64,000 nt of DNA. Source: Paratinospora sagittata (taxonomy: Eukaryota; Streptophyta; Magnoliopsida; Ranunculales; Menispermaceae). The stretch spans positions 22,185,956-22,249,955 of the forward strand of contig CM069593.1 of NCBI GenBank assembly GCA_035771175.1. The letters run 5' to 3'. The notes under the pieces were generated by a model, which saw only the letters and a list, made by a program, of their open reading frames with translations, did no database searches and was not told where the DNA came from. A program made the translations under genes and the position numbers. Numbering within the stretch: the first letter of the stretch is position 1; each line of letters begins with the position of its first letter. This document shows, piece after piece, positions 26,801 to 39,800 of this stretch.

Positions 26801-29800
26801 CCTAAAAACATCCATAAATGACCTAAAAAAATCAATCTTGTTTAGTGGGTTGATAAATTTGCAATAGTGGCTTTTAGTCGTAATCCCTTTTCTATGTTAA
26901 ATTTTCAATTTTGTGGTGGCTTACTTCTTGAGCATATACTTTGCTAATTTGACATTCCACCTTGCTTAATTTATTAGTTTATTATTCAAATGTATTGTTT
27001 TTTAATATTGTTTTATAGGATTTTAATTACAAGAAGATGGCTTTGGGAACTCTTACTGAGTATTTTTAAGTTTTTGTCTCATTTTAATTTTCTTTCTTTC
27101 TTTCTTTATTTTACTTTTTTTTGCTTCTCTTCTTTTTACGTAAGGCATATCCCATAAAATTACATAATTTGTTAGCTTGTTTTTTTGGGGGGGAGGAAAC
27201 AATTTGTTAGCTTGTTAGATTATTTTTTTAATTTATATTGTCATGTTAGTTGATGAAGTTGAAAATAATGAATAATTATTAGTTTTTTTATTGATGAAAT
27301 AACATTTTTTTTACTTTTCTGTCGAATTGCATGTCGAATTTTTGCATTTTTTAATTAAAAAATAAAAATTTTATTGAAGTTTATCAAATTTTGTCGAGCT
27401 TTATCAAATTTTTTGATGAGTTTTTACATTAATTATATTATATCCACTTTGCACTATGGTGGTTTAAAAACAGAAAAAATTCGGCGAATTTTTTCGATTT
27501 TTTGGACCATGGTAGTAATAACAAGAATAATAAGTATGAAGAGAAGGGAAAGTAAAAAACAAAAAATTTCTTCATTTAGGATTATAATACAACCATTGAT
27601 CTACCAAGTAATCCAATTTTGGCTTTGCCATACAGATTGAAAAACTAACCTCAAGTAGTATGATTTGTACGCTGCTGGGCCTTCTTTGAAAAGAATTGAC
27701 AAGCCATTGCGAATCAAAAAAGTCCGCAACTAGACAGAAACCAACATAATATGTGAACATTTTATTCTCGTATGAAATTTCCTAGCATCAAAAGCGGTAT
27801 AATAACATCAAAACTGGACTAGACAAAATTATAAACTTGCCACCTTGCTACATGTAAAAAATCAGCAAAAAAAAACCTGGGAATAACTACAATGCCATTC
27901 ACTCGTACCATAGAACTGAAGGAGAAATCAAATCAAAGAACTAAAACCCTCATCAATGTAACATTAGTGCAAGGTTTAAACAATAAGCGCAAGAAAATTT
28001 TAACTATTATTGGAATAGCTTGGCCTGGAATCATTGTTGGGCCCAATGTGCATTTATTGATGTTTAATTTTCCAAATATGTTTTATCCCTACATAAAATC
28101 AAGGTTTTAAGTTGTGCAATAACAAGAAAGGAAGAAGAAGACCTGGAGTAACATGGATAACGGTGATTAAGAAAGACATAGCCACTTGCAACATAACTGA
28201 AGATTTAGCCCTTGATAGAGCATAATGGAGAAAGAAAATTCATGTAGTGATCATAAGCAGTTGGAAAAGGCTTTCTTGAGTTGAGAGAATGCTGCACTAT
28301 CGAGGATTAACAAGAATAATGTTTATTTTCATCTTAGTAGCCAAGCCTTCCTCTAGAAGCTAATTATATGTCATTCGGTGTATGATGCTGTTACAAGAAT
28401 GGCTATAGCATTCATAAACTCAAATGATATCCTTACAGAATTCTCTCCAATCACTTGTATCAAATGCCCTTATTTCATTCTTAAGTTATTTGCTGCGAAG
28501 ATCATTAACTTGATGGACAACTTTTCCAGGCACAAATGAGGACAGGCATAAGTATTTGTTTCAAGAGGAAAAAGTTTGCTATTCCAAAATTAATGGAAAC
28601 TTAATGATTAGGAAGCTGGTACCTATAAATGAACCCTGCTGGGAATGGCCGTAGAGGTTTGAATGGAATACTTTCAGCTATGCATAGCAGCATTCTCAAA
28701 TTATGGGAAAAGAGTTATGGTCGGAAATTTGGAATAATGCTTCCGTATATGCGGGAGCTTCATGGACCAGGCTGCCCTTTTTTTTAGATCATGTTACAAA
28801 TATGGTATGTATACAAACAGGAAGATCACATTAGTTGAAGCATTGACTTTATGGTTGACCCATGGACATTTTAAGTTAGGAAAAGACCAGCAATGTGGGG
28901 ATTTTACAGTTTAGTGAATACATTTTCCTTGTCAATTGTCATCAATGAAGACATCCAAATGATTAGTAATAATAATTAATCTGATTAGTTAGATTGATCA
29001 CTAGTTGCTATGAATCTTTTTTTCCAGAACAGAGTTAGTATAAAAGCACATGGACTACCCCTTGCAGAGGTGCTATGGTACATCCCATCAAAAGTTGCAT
29101 TTTCCATAAAGCAGCTGACAATTGTTCTAGAAGAGACTCTTAGTAGGAGAGCAATTCTGAAAAAGATTCACAGAATTCTCCATAAAGATAGATCATTTTT
29201 CTACATTTGCAAATATTTCAAAAACAGAATGCCTTCAGGTAAAAGACTATTGAAGAATCTGCATGTTTTGCAGTCATTTGGAGTAACAGAATCTTTGCAG
29301 AGCAGTACAAAACGACGACTGTGCTGAAATAATACATCTCCACTTCTGAAACACACATTTCAGACCCTATTCTTTGCTCCCGATACCATGGACATTAAAA
29401 TATGAAATATACTCATCATATAACATCACAAAATATACATACTTTATTTATATTACCAATAAGCATTTCCATACAAACATATCCCTGATGAATAATGAAA
29501 TTGATTCACCATCATTATCTAAGCTCTGTAAGTTGCCACTATATGCAATTTTTACTTTATAGCAATACACATGACTAATGCATACCTTATATGTAAGAAA
29601 TTTCAATTTGATCATCAAATTGGCATCTTCATCAGCTAAACCATCAGTTCCTGACGTACTTGTGCCAGAGTTACCGTTGGCATTTTTTAGTAGTGCAATG
29701 TCATCTTTTACAATTTCAGCTGCTCTCTCCTTCGTAGTCTTGAATAGGTTGATATCAACAAAAAAACCTGCAAGACAAAGGAAGCACAAGAATTGAACTA

Positions 29801-30837
29801 TCAATAAATAAGTAGAAGGACAAATAAAAACAAACTGTAATTGAATAATTTTTCATAGAAAAGAAACAGCATTCAAGAGAGAACAGAATAAAGTACGATA
29901 TCACAAGTAGAAAGCTGCAAAGGGATAAATTCATGAAAAGGACAAGAAAATTCTGTCACTCAATGATTCAATGTATGATGACAGTTAGTCTATGGCCACA
30001 ATTTTGGTAAAGGAAATAGTTTGTCAACAAAACATTCTCAGAAATCAGAACCAGGGGCTACATATTTAAATAAATTGCTCTTTAGTGGGAATTAGAACTA
30101 AAAAATCCTCATCACCAGAACAAAAAAGATGTTTACCTCTATACAAAGGCCATAATCCTGGCTTGTACCTGAAACACATCAATTTTTTCTTAACTCAGAA
30201 ACACAGAGACATACCTATTCATATAATAGATACAAAATGATAGGCAAAGATAACATAAACATCATTTCTCACATGAAAAACAAAAGAGCTCAAAAAACTA
30301 GGCACTGAGGATGTGAACTTAAGCAAGACCTCATCTCCTTCTGGTATCGCCGAAAAGCTGAATCACTATGCACATGTATAACCATCTTGAAGTGAAGGTT
30401 ATCATTTGCCATTGAAGCAATCTTGTGGAAGTTATAGTAACACTTGAAAGCAGCTGGAAAACGTTTTTCCCTCATCAAACGAACTACTTCCTGGTTCGAT
30501 CGGAAATCAGAAACAATTAAGAAAAAGGAAATATTGCAATGCAAACCAAAAAGCAGGTGTCTATGAAGGGGTAATAGCCATGAATTAAACATCATGGAGA
30601 GTGCAACATTTAAGAGTAACTATCATCAATTATCTAGTTATAATACAAGAAGTAGAGACGTTGAGCAAAGATAAGTATCATAACATTGTGAAGTTAAACA
30701 GAATATTTTCCATCTATAAAGAGAAATGTATTGACATTGAACCCTTCTCTTCTGAATATGTGAACATATATTCTGTTTGTCATTCCCATCTTCCAACTAC
30801 TGCCACAATGATTCCTTATTGATCTCTGTCCCCCCCC

Positions 30838-30873
<36 letters not shown>

Positions 30874-33800
30874 TCCTTTTTTGTTGCACTTTTGAGTAAC
30901 ACATGTCAGGAAAAGGCTTAGTTGAGTTAAGTTGAAAGACACGGATGTCAGTCCTAGAATCAACCCACCAAACATCATTCCAAAGTAAGGTCATGGAAGC
31001 CCCCTTTAGGTATTTTCTTTCGATTCTTAGCAAACAATGATGGTTTTAAATTCTTTTCTCTGTTCATCCCTAAACTGAGGCTCATAGAACGAAGGCTTCA
31101 GAAATCTTATTCTTTGTTTCTTTTCTTGGTATTTTCGATCTCTCAAGTTAGGCAACTTAGGCTGTTAGAAATATTATAGGCTTGAAGAATAAACTTAATT
31201 CATTCTTGAGTACCTAAACCTAAATTTTTGTACAATTTTCAATTAATTCCATAATTTGAAAAATAAACAAATCCAACCTCTAGAGATTTGCCTCCATACT
31301 CATACTCGAATCCAAGTAAGACAAAGGAGAATTGTTACCCCATGTGGAAGATTGAGATGTCCACTTAGTATTAGAAAGTTCACAAAAATCAGAGCCAATG
31401 GGGCTTAATTCATCCCAGACATGGTTCAAACATTCTTCGAAATTTGGCAAAATTCCACAAATTTTTTTCCTTTTTTTAACCACAGAAGTGCGAAGTGGAT
31501 GTAAAATAAAAAATACAAAAATTCGCCGAAATAATTCAATAAAATTTCTATTTTTCAATTCAAAAATGCAAAAAATCGACATAAAATTCGACAAAATTCG
31601 ACAAAGAAGTAAAAAAATGTTATTTCATCAAAAGAAAACAAAAAAATACCAATAATTATGTATTATTTTCAACTTCATCAACCAACATAGCAATATAAAT
31701 TTTAAAAAATAATTTAACAAGCTAACAAATTATGTAGTTTATGGGATATGCTTTACCAAAAAGAGAAAAAAAATAATAAAATAAATAAATAAAGTTGAAA
31801 TAAGATAAAAACTTAAAAATAAATTAAAAAAGTTCCCAAAGTCATTAAAAACAATACATTTAAATAATAAACTAATAAATTAAACATGGTGGAATTCAAA
31901 CTAGCAAAGTATATAGTCAAGAAGCAAGCCGCCACAAAATTAAATATCAAAACAAAGAAAAGGAATTAAGACTAAAAGCCACCATTTCAAATTCATCAAC
32001 CCACTTAACAAGATTGATTTTGTTAGGTCACTTATTGGTATTTTTATGTATTAAAAGTATCTATTTATATTAGTTTTTAGCTTATACTATAATAAATCTA
32101 GATATTTAAGCATATACACAAAAATTCTCTAAACTTCTCTAATTTAGTGAATTTTTACAAAAATTCTCCATGTCAAATTAAACTTCTCCGAATTAATTCC
32201 AATTTTCAAGTGACCGAAGTCAAGTCGAAATCGAATTTTCGATCCTTGATCCCAAATTAACACAACCAGGACTCAACTGTATCAACTACGTTCTTAGCAG
32301 GAAGAGGGAAAAATACCAACTCTGTCAAGGAAAATATTTAGTATCTCACTACTTCATCTTTAATATGATAGAAGACAACAAATATGCCTATCTATTTGCA
32401 TTTTCAATTCCAAGTTTTATATTTTTTTTTTGAGAAGAAACAAATGTATATATATTGCTTATAAAAAGTAAATAAAACATACTTGCACCACAAATGCATC
32501 ATGCGACAAAAACAACCCAAAGCACAACATTAGAAGAGAAGAGAAGACTCAGCCACAAATGCAAGAGCCCCAACCCACATTCCAAAGGACATAAAAAGCA
32601 GACTACAACTCAGCCTAGTAACGAAACACCGACACCCTCAAACAGCCTCATTTCATACAAGAAGCCCAATTGGTGAACCAATTTGAAATAGAGTAACCAT
32701 TTGACCAAGGAGACGCGTAGACCCATGTGTTCGCAGTTAACCTAATATCATCCCATAAATAAGCATCTGCTTTGCCCAAATTGGTGAAGACCCTCCTATT
32801 CCGCTCCAACCATAATGACCACATGGTTGCAAACGAAACGATAAGCCCAATCTCCCACTCCCTTTTTTTTAAACCTGAAATATGGGTGAGAGTGAGGCCT
32901 TCCAAAGCTCTGCTAGGCGGAAGAAGTATGTTGCCTGAGTTGTCTTTGAGCATAGCTGCAGCGGAAAAGTAAATGATCCATAGACTCTCCCTCCTACAAG
33001 CAAGCAAAGAAAACAACAATGGGGGTGGGTGGGGGGGGGGGGGGGGGGGGGGGGGGAGGAGGAGGAGGGAGGGACAGGACAGGACATGCAAATAGTGGGG
33101 CAACGTTTCTGCAAAACATCTAATGTGTTAGCTTTGTTAAGAGCAACCAACCACCCAAACACCCTTACTTTGAATGGAACATGCACTTTCCAAACACATG
33201 AGGTCAAGGGAGAAGGAGGGAGATGAGGATTATCTATAAGGAAATTGAAGAGGGATTTGCTGGTAAAGGTTCCCGATGAACAAAGGGACCAAGTAAATGT
33301 ATCTGGTTCATCGCTAAGGAGAATGTGTTTAATTTTGGGCATGAGAAGGGAAAGGTCTCTTTGGGCTTGTCTCGAGATCCCCCTATCTAAGTGTAGGTTC
33401 CATCTAAAGTTCATATCTTCATTATTCGGCGGGTTTGAAAGAAATGAGGCTGGAGGTTCGTTATGGACGGATGAGGTATTATAAAGTGTTGGGTACAAGG
33501 TCGCCAAAGGTACAGAATCCAACCATCTATCTTCCCAGAACCTGAAAGTAGATCCATCATTCACCCGGCACTGAACATGCTGAAAAAATCCTGCCGCCAA
33601 GGAAGGTATATACTTCCATGGACTCCGAAAAGAAGATCTGCCCTCGCTAATGTTTAAAGTCCCACTGTGTCCCCCTCCATGTATACTTTCGATCACCTGG
33701 GCCCACAAGGATTGCCTTTCTCTACCAAACCTCCATAACCACTTTTGAGCATAACGCAACATTTCTATGAAGAATGTTGCCAATCCCTAAGCCGCTCCTC

Positions 33801-36800
33801 TCCACTGGCCTCTGAACCACTTCCCATCTAACCATGTTAATTTTCTACCCTTCACCAGTGTCGTTCCATAGGAATGATTTGAACAACTCCACTAGGAACC
33901 CGGAATATGGCCAAAAAGTATGAGGGGAGGGCGGAAAGTACAGACTGAATAAGAGCCAGACGACCACCTTTTGATAGAAAAGCATGTTCCCATCCTTGTA
34001 ATCTGCTCGAGATTTTTGATACCACAGGATCCCAGAATACTGGCAAAAGAGGATTCCCCCCTAGAGGCAAACCCAAGTACTTCAATGGCCATGATCCCAT
34101 TGAACATCCCACCCTTTTTGCAAGGCGACGGACAACTTCTTTATCCATATTTATCCCACACATCTGACTTTTTCCCAAGTTGATCTTCAACCCTAACACT
34201 TCACCAAAGTTCATGAGCAAATTACAAGCATTAATGATGTTTTGTTCGTCTCCTTCGAGAAAGAGTAATGTGTCATCAACATATTGTAACAATGTGACCT
34301 CCACCTTGTTCCTTCCAATCAAGAAACCCCTCACTCTTCCTACCTGCCTCTCTTTATTAATCAATTTAGCTGACCCGTCTGCAACCAAGGGAAAAGGAAA
34401 GGTGACAGAGGATCGCCCTATCGTAACCCTCGCTTAGCCATGATTTTCCCTCTAGGATAGCCATTAATGATTATGGAGTAGGACACTGATGAGATCCACA
34501 CCATGATCCACCTTATCCATCTATCGCCGAAGCCGCACCCCCTCATAACAAATTCAAAGAACTTCCAGTCCACCATATCATATGCCTTCGCTAAATCCAC
34601 TTTGAACACCACCCTAGTCTGCCTCTTTATCCCATAGTCCTCAACTGCTTCATTTGCAATCAAAACCGCGTCTAAGATTTGCCTACATTCGATAAAGGCC
34701 GATTGGGCTTCATGAATGAGTTTTGGAAGGACTGTCTTGAGTCTTAGAGACAAAATCTTCGCAATTATCTTATATAGGCTCGAGACCAAGCTTATAGGTT
34801 TGAAATCTTTGATCTTACATGGCCCACTAGTCTTTGGGATGAGGCACACGTAAGTCTCATTAGTAGCCAAATTGACAACCCCATTTTGGTAGAAATCACC
34901 CAAAACCTCCATAATGTCAATTTTTAACACATCCCATGATTTTTGATAAAATGCCATGGAAAAGCCATCAGGGCCCGGGGCTTTGTTACCATCACAACTA
35001 AAAACTGCCTTCTTTACTTCCTCCTCTGAAAATGGACTCTCCAAAAATCTAGAATCCTCATCCGAGATTCTTCCCCACTCAACATCCATCACCCTACCAC
35101 CACTCCCAGCTGAGGAGGAAAAAATATTCTCATAGAATTTTACAATCTCATCCACAAGTTTTATATAGAGTGCAAGTGCATCATAGCTTTCTAAAGTCCT
35201 CATTATTGGTAAGTTGGCATCAATGCAATGACCTCTTAGCTTGCAAAATATTGTGAAACCATTGAGTTATGCGACCATACCAAAAAAAAAGAAAAAGAAA
35301 AAGGGTCTTATTTAGTTACACTGCAAGAATACTTTTGTGGCACTGAATCCAAGAGCACCATTTAAGTTACAGGTGTCGCAAATGATGATAAATTTGATAC
35401 CGACAATGTTGTCAAGGCCACGCCTAGGCTATTTTGGGGGAGAACTACCTACGTGGTTTGCTAGGCAGTCAAAGGGGGGTCTAAGAAATTTTTGAAGAGT
35501 TGAAGGTGTCCATGGATAAAGATAGAAACTATAAGGGCTTATCTATAAATATGTTTTTTATTTAATATAAAAGAATTTGAATAGGAAACCCTCGAGTCCT
35601 AACCCATCGTTGTGTTGTTCGATGATTCTCCGACGACTTTGTCTACTCCGATCATCTCCGGCGACATCGGTGACAACATCTCCAGCTTCCGGTGATCCCT
35701 TAGACATCAAAAAATCTTCTTTCCCTTTTTTTTTTCTTTATTGTTCTTCCAATCACATTCGAAGTTCTGACAGAGCTTCGAATACTTATTGTCATTGTTT
35801 AAAGACTGACAAAGCTGAAGAACTTTTCCAAAGCTAAGGACAACTTTAGCAAAGCGAATTCCATTTCCCCCGGTGATTTGGATTTTTGCTGATTAGGTTT
35901 CTTTTTTCGTTTTTTCTCCACTATAGCTTTAGATTTTTGGTTTTTTACCTTTTAATTTTGATTTCTCTTCATTTTCAATTTCAATTATTTGATTTCTTCT
36001 TTTTTTTTTGGTCCATTAAATAATTGAACCAAAATTTGGTTTTTTACCACTATCGTTTGGTAGTGACAGAGTGTTTTTTTTTTTAATCTTCGTTTTGTCT
36101 TTTCATTTTCATTGCTTGTCTTTAGTTTTCATTAAGTTAAATAATTTCTTGTATATCAATTCTTGAGCATTTAAATTGGAGCCCCTTTGTTAATTTGGTG
36201 TTGGTTGAGGGCTATATTTCTTTTTTTTTTCCCTCTTTGTAAGTAATTTCAATTACTTAATTTTCATTGGCTAAGTTAGAAAAAAGGTTTTTTTGTTATG
36301 CAATTTTAAATAAAATGTCAAATATAAATAAATAAATAAATGTGTATAAATATATTTATTTATATAAATAAAGAAATATATGTATATATGCATATGTATG
36401 TATGTATATATGTATATATGCATATGTATGTATGTATGTTATATGTGTGTATATAGAAAGAGAGAGAGGGACCTATAAATAAATAAATAAATTCTCTAGG
36501 GACCTCTAAATAAATATTTTATATGTGGCCTAAGCCTCGCTTAGGCCACGCCTAGCCTAAATAGGGTATATCACCTACTATCGCCTTGCCTCCTTGACAA
36601 CACTGGATACAGGATTTTGTTTCTCAAGTAACAATGCCTAGATGGGATATGTTCGTGTTCAAAATCCCACCCCAAGCAGAACACTCCCGGTAGAGTTTCT
36701 AGTGTGAGAAGATTGGGATGTTCACACACATCTCAAAAGACCAGATGGGTACTCAAAAAGAAAATAATACCTTTAAATTAATAAATAAATAAATATTGAT

Positions 36801-39800
36801 TGGATTGGATTGCCACTTGTCATGGAACCAGTGTCTGATGAATTTTAAGTATTGCATGGAAAAAATATGTTAGCATGTACATACATTTGAGTCTCTAACT
36901 TCTTTTGTTTTATCTGTAAACTAGCCAACAAGTGATAAAGAAATATATTATGCTGCCAAAATAAATTGGAGAAATCAATTTTTTCTAGTTTCTAGTGTTG
37001 ACATTCCAAAAACATTCCATAGCACGAGCAAAAGATAGAAACTCCAGTGTGGTTGAGTCCACAAAATAATTATTTCTCAAGTATGGGTTCTGTTCAATTT
37101 TCCCCTTCTTCTATTTTTTATTTGTACTTTGTCGCAAACAAAAAAGGAGTATACCATACTTTCTTAGAGGAACCAAGTAAATTAATCATGGTCCTTAAAT
37201 TATTCTCATAAGAGCCTACGACAGTTAAATTCCATCTTTCCTGAGACAACATTGTAATAATTTGTTATCCAGAATAGCAGGAGCTTTCTATTAGCACTAT
37301 CTTCAACTAAAGAGAGAGTGTAACTCAACAATCTGGTATTAAGGAAAATATTCGGGAATAACCTGCACTTTTGTTGTGGAATAATCTGTTGGGTGAGCTT
37401 GCAAGAACTTTGAAACGACAGATCTATCAGCACTTCTCGAGTGGGCATCACCACTTCCATTTCCAAACCAGTCTGAATGGTCTGGGCAAAAAGATGCTCC
37501 AACACTCTGTAGCAGTGCTCTTATTTGCTATAGAGGTAAAAGAAAAAGTATCACCAAAAAAAAAAATTTATTTGATACCCAAATCCATAAAAATATATGA
37601 ATTACATTTCAAAAGTAACAAATTAAAGAAGGATCATATTTGCAACAACAACGTAAAAATTTTACCTGCTTTTCATCTCCCCTATTGGCAGCACATATTT
37701 CCCGCAAGTCTGGTCCCAAGTCCTGGCCAACTAAGTACATAGACAAGAAACAAATGTCAAAGTCAAGTAAAAACCATGTATGGGGCAAACAATGACCTCA
37801 ACCAAATACATGATGTGTTTAACTCAGTTCCCTTACCCATATAAATACTTTCAGGTTGTTTCAAAAGTATTGATCCTCAAATGAACACTAAAACAATCAG
37901 ACAATTCCTGGACTCTGTCTTATTTTTAAATTTACCTCTTCCCCGTTTGATCTAATGTGCATCTCTTATGAATGTTTTGCATGATATTAAGAGGCACAAC
38001 CTGCAATTGTACATGTCTGTAACTTGCTATTCTCATCAACATTTCAAAAATTACTGAAGCTATTCATTCGCTACTTGTTCTTTGTGACTCACAAACTCAT
38101 AACACTGGTCATCTTATAACTATTACCAGTTTAACTATTAGCAGCCATATTCAAACCTCTAGCCAATCAGTTTGAAATTAGTATCATATATGGAACACGA
38201 ATTTCTAATTTTCTATTCATTGTTGCTTCTTTAATATAATTTACATCATCGCCCCTGTCCCCTACAAAAACAAAAAAAAACAAAACAAAAAAAAAAAAAC
38301 AAAAGGAAATAATAGGAGGGAGAGAGAGGGGAAGAAGAAGAATAGAATTTTATCAAACTATTTTTTTTTTTTTTAAGACAGTGGTCTCCATTCCTTTAAG
38401 TCCGATTAATCCACTGGGACCTACACGCACCCACTACGCATCAGTCCGGATAAAGTAGAGCATCAAAATCGCCAAGTCAAGATTCGAACTCCAAACCTCT
38501 GCCTCAGTCGGTGTCTTCCGCCATTCCTCCCGACCATTGAGCCAATACCCTTATCAAACTTTATAGGTTGTAACATCTTATCAAGCACCAGGTTTTGTTT
38601 ATAAAGAGGAGTCAAATGAACTCCAAGTATATTTTCTGGCAAAGATTGCAAATTTGAATTGGCCCTATGGCCCTCTAAAATTCAAAATTAATTAGTGGAA
38701 GTCCAATTCGACATAAAGGATTGCTGTAAAAATTCGACATAGTAAAGAATTACTAAGAACTATATTTAAATGTTGTAAAGATCTATGTTTTTTTAGATAT
38801 GCTGAAACAAACCAAACTATATACTTAAAACTCATTAACATAGTTCAAAAAATCAAATTAATTAACCGAATTTTGACGAATTAATTCAATTTTTTGAACC
38901 ATCAAAGTAGGAAATGGATGTAATAGAAAAAATATAAAAATTCGCCAAAAAAAACCGATAAATTTTAATAAAATTCGTCAGAGAAGTAAGCATGTGTTAT
39001 TGTATCAACAGAAAATTAAAAAAATTACCAATAATTATGCGTTATTTTTAACTTCATCAACCAACATAGCAATATAAATAACAAAAATCTAACAAGCTAA
39101 CAAATCATGTAATTTTATGGAATATAGCTAATGAAAAAAGAAAAAAGAAAATAAAAAGAAAGAAAGAAAGAATAAATGAGACAAAAACTTAAAAATACAT
39201 TGAAAGAGTTTCCAAAGTCATTTTTTTTTAGTTAAAAACTTATAAAACAAGATGAAAAAAGCAATATATTTGAATAAAAAACTATAAATTAGGCAATGTG
39301 GAATGTCAAACTAGTGAAGTATATGGTTAAGAAACAAGCCACCACAAAATTGAAAATCAAAACATAAAAAAGGGATTACGACAAAAAGCCACCATTTCAA
39401 ATTCATCAACCCACTTAAAAAAATTGATTTTGTTAAGTCATTTATGGATATTTTTATGTAGCGTCTATTTATATTAGTTTTTAGCTTATATTACAAATTT
39501 ACAATAAATCTAGATATTTTAGCATCTATGTAAAAATTCTCTAAACTTCTCTAGTTTAGCGAGTTTTTAGAAAAATTCTCCACGTCAAACTAAACTTCCC
39601 CAAATTAATTCTGATTTTCAAATTTCAAGTGACCAAAGTCCAAGGCGAAGTCAAATTTTCAATCCTTGCTCATTAAATTATGAAATATGATGATTTAAGT
39701 TAAGAATCTAAGATTTATAATTTCTATATTATTTGGCGTATATTGTATGAGTAACAAGCTGTTTTATGACTTTTATGCTTGACATATGTAGGAGATATAC

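Noticed and set aside
29010..29327. A 105-codon open frame in RNL intron 14
   Set aside because: There is no recognisable domain, splice signal or repeat context, and this length can occur by chance in intron DNA.
35577..35837. An 86-codon Ser/Pro-rich frame
   Set aside because: It starts without an ATG, lies inside a bounded transposon-like element and has low-complexity composition.
38460..38550. A tRNA gene on the minus strand
   Set aside because: Box A and B are present, but there is no acceptor stem. The copy continues into a SINE body with poly(A) and target duplication.
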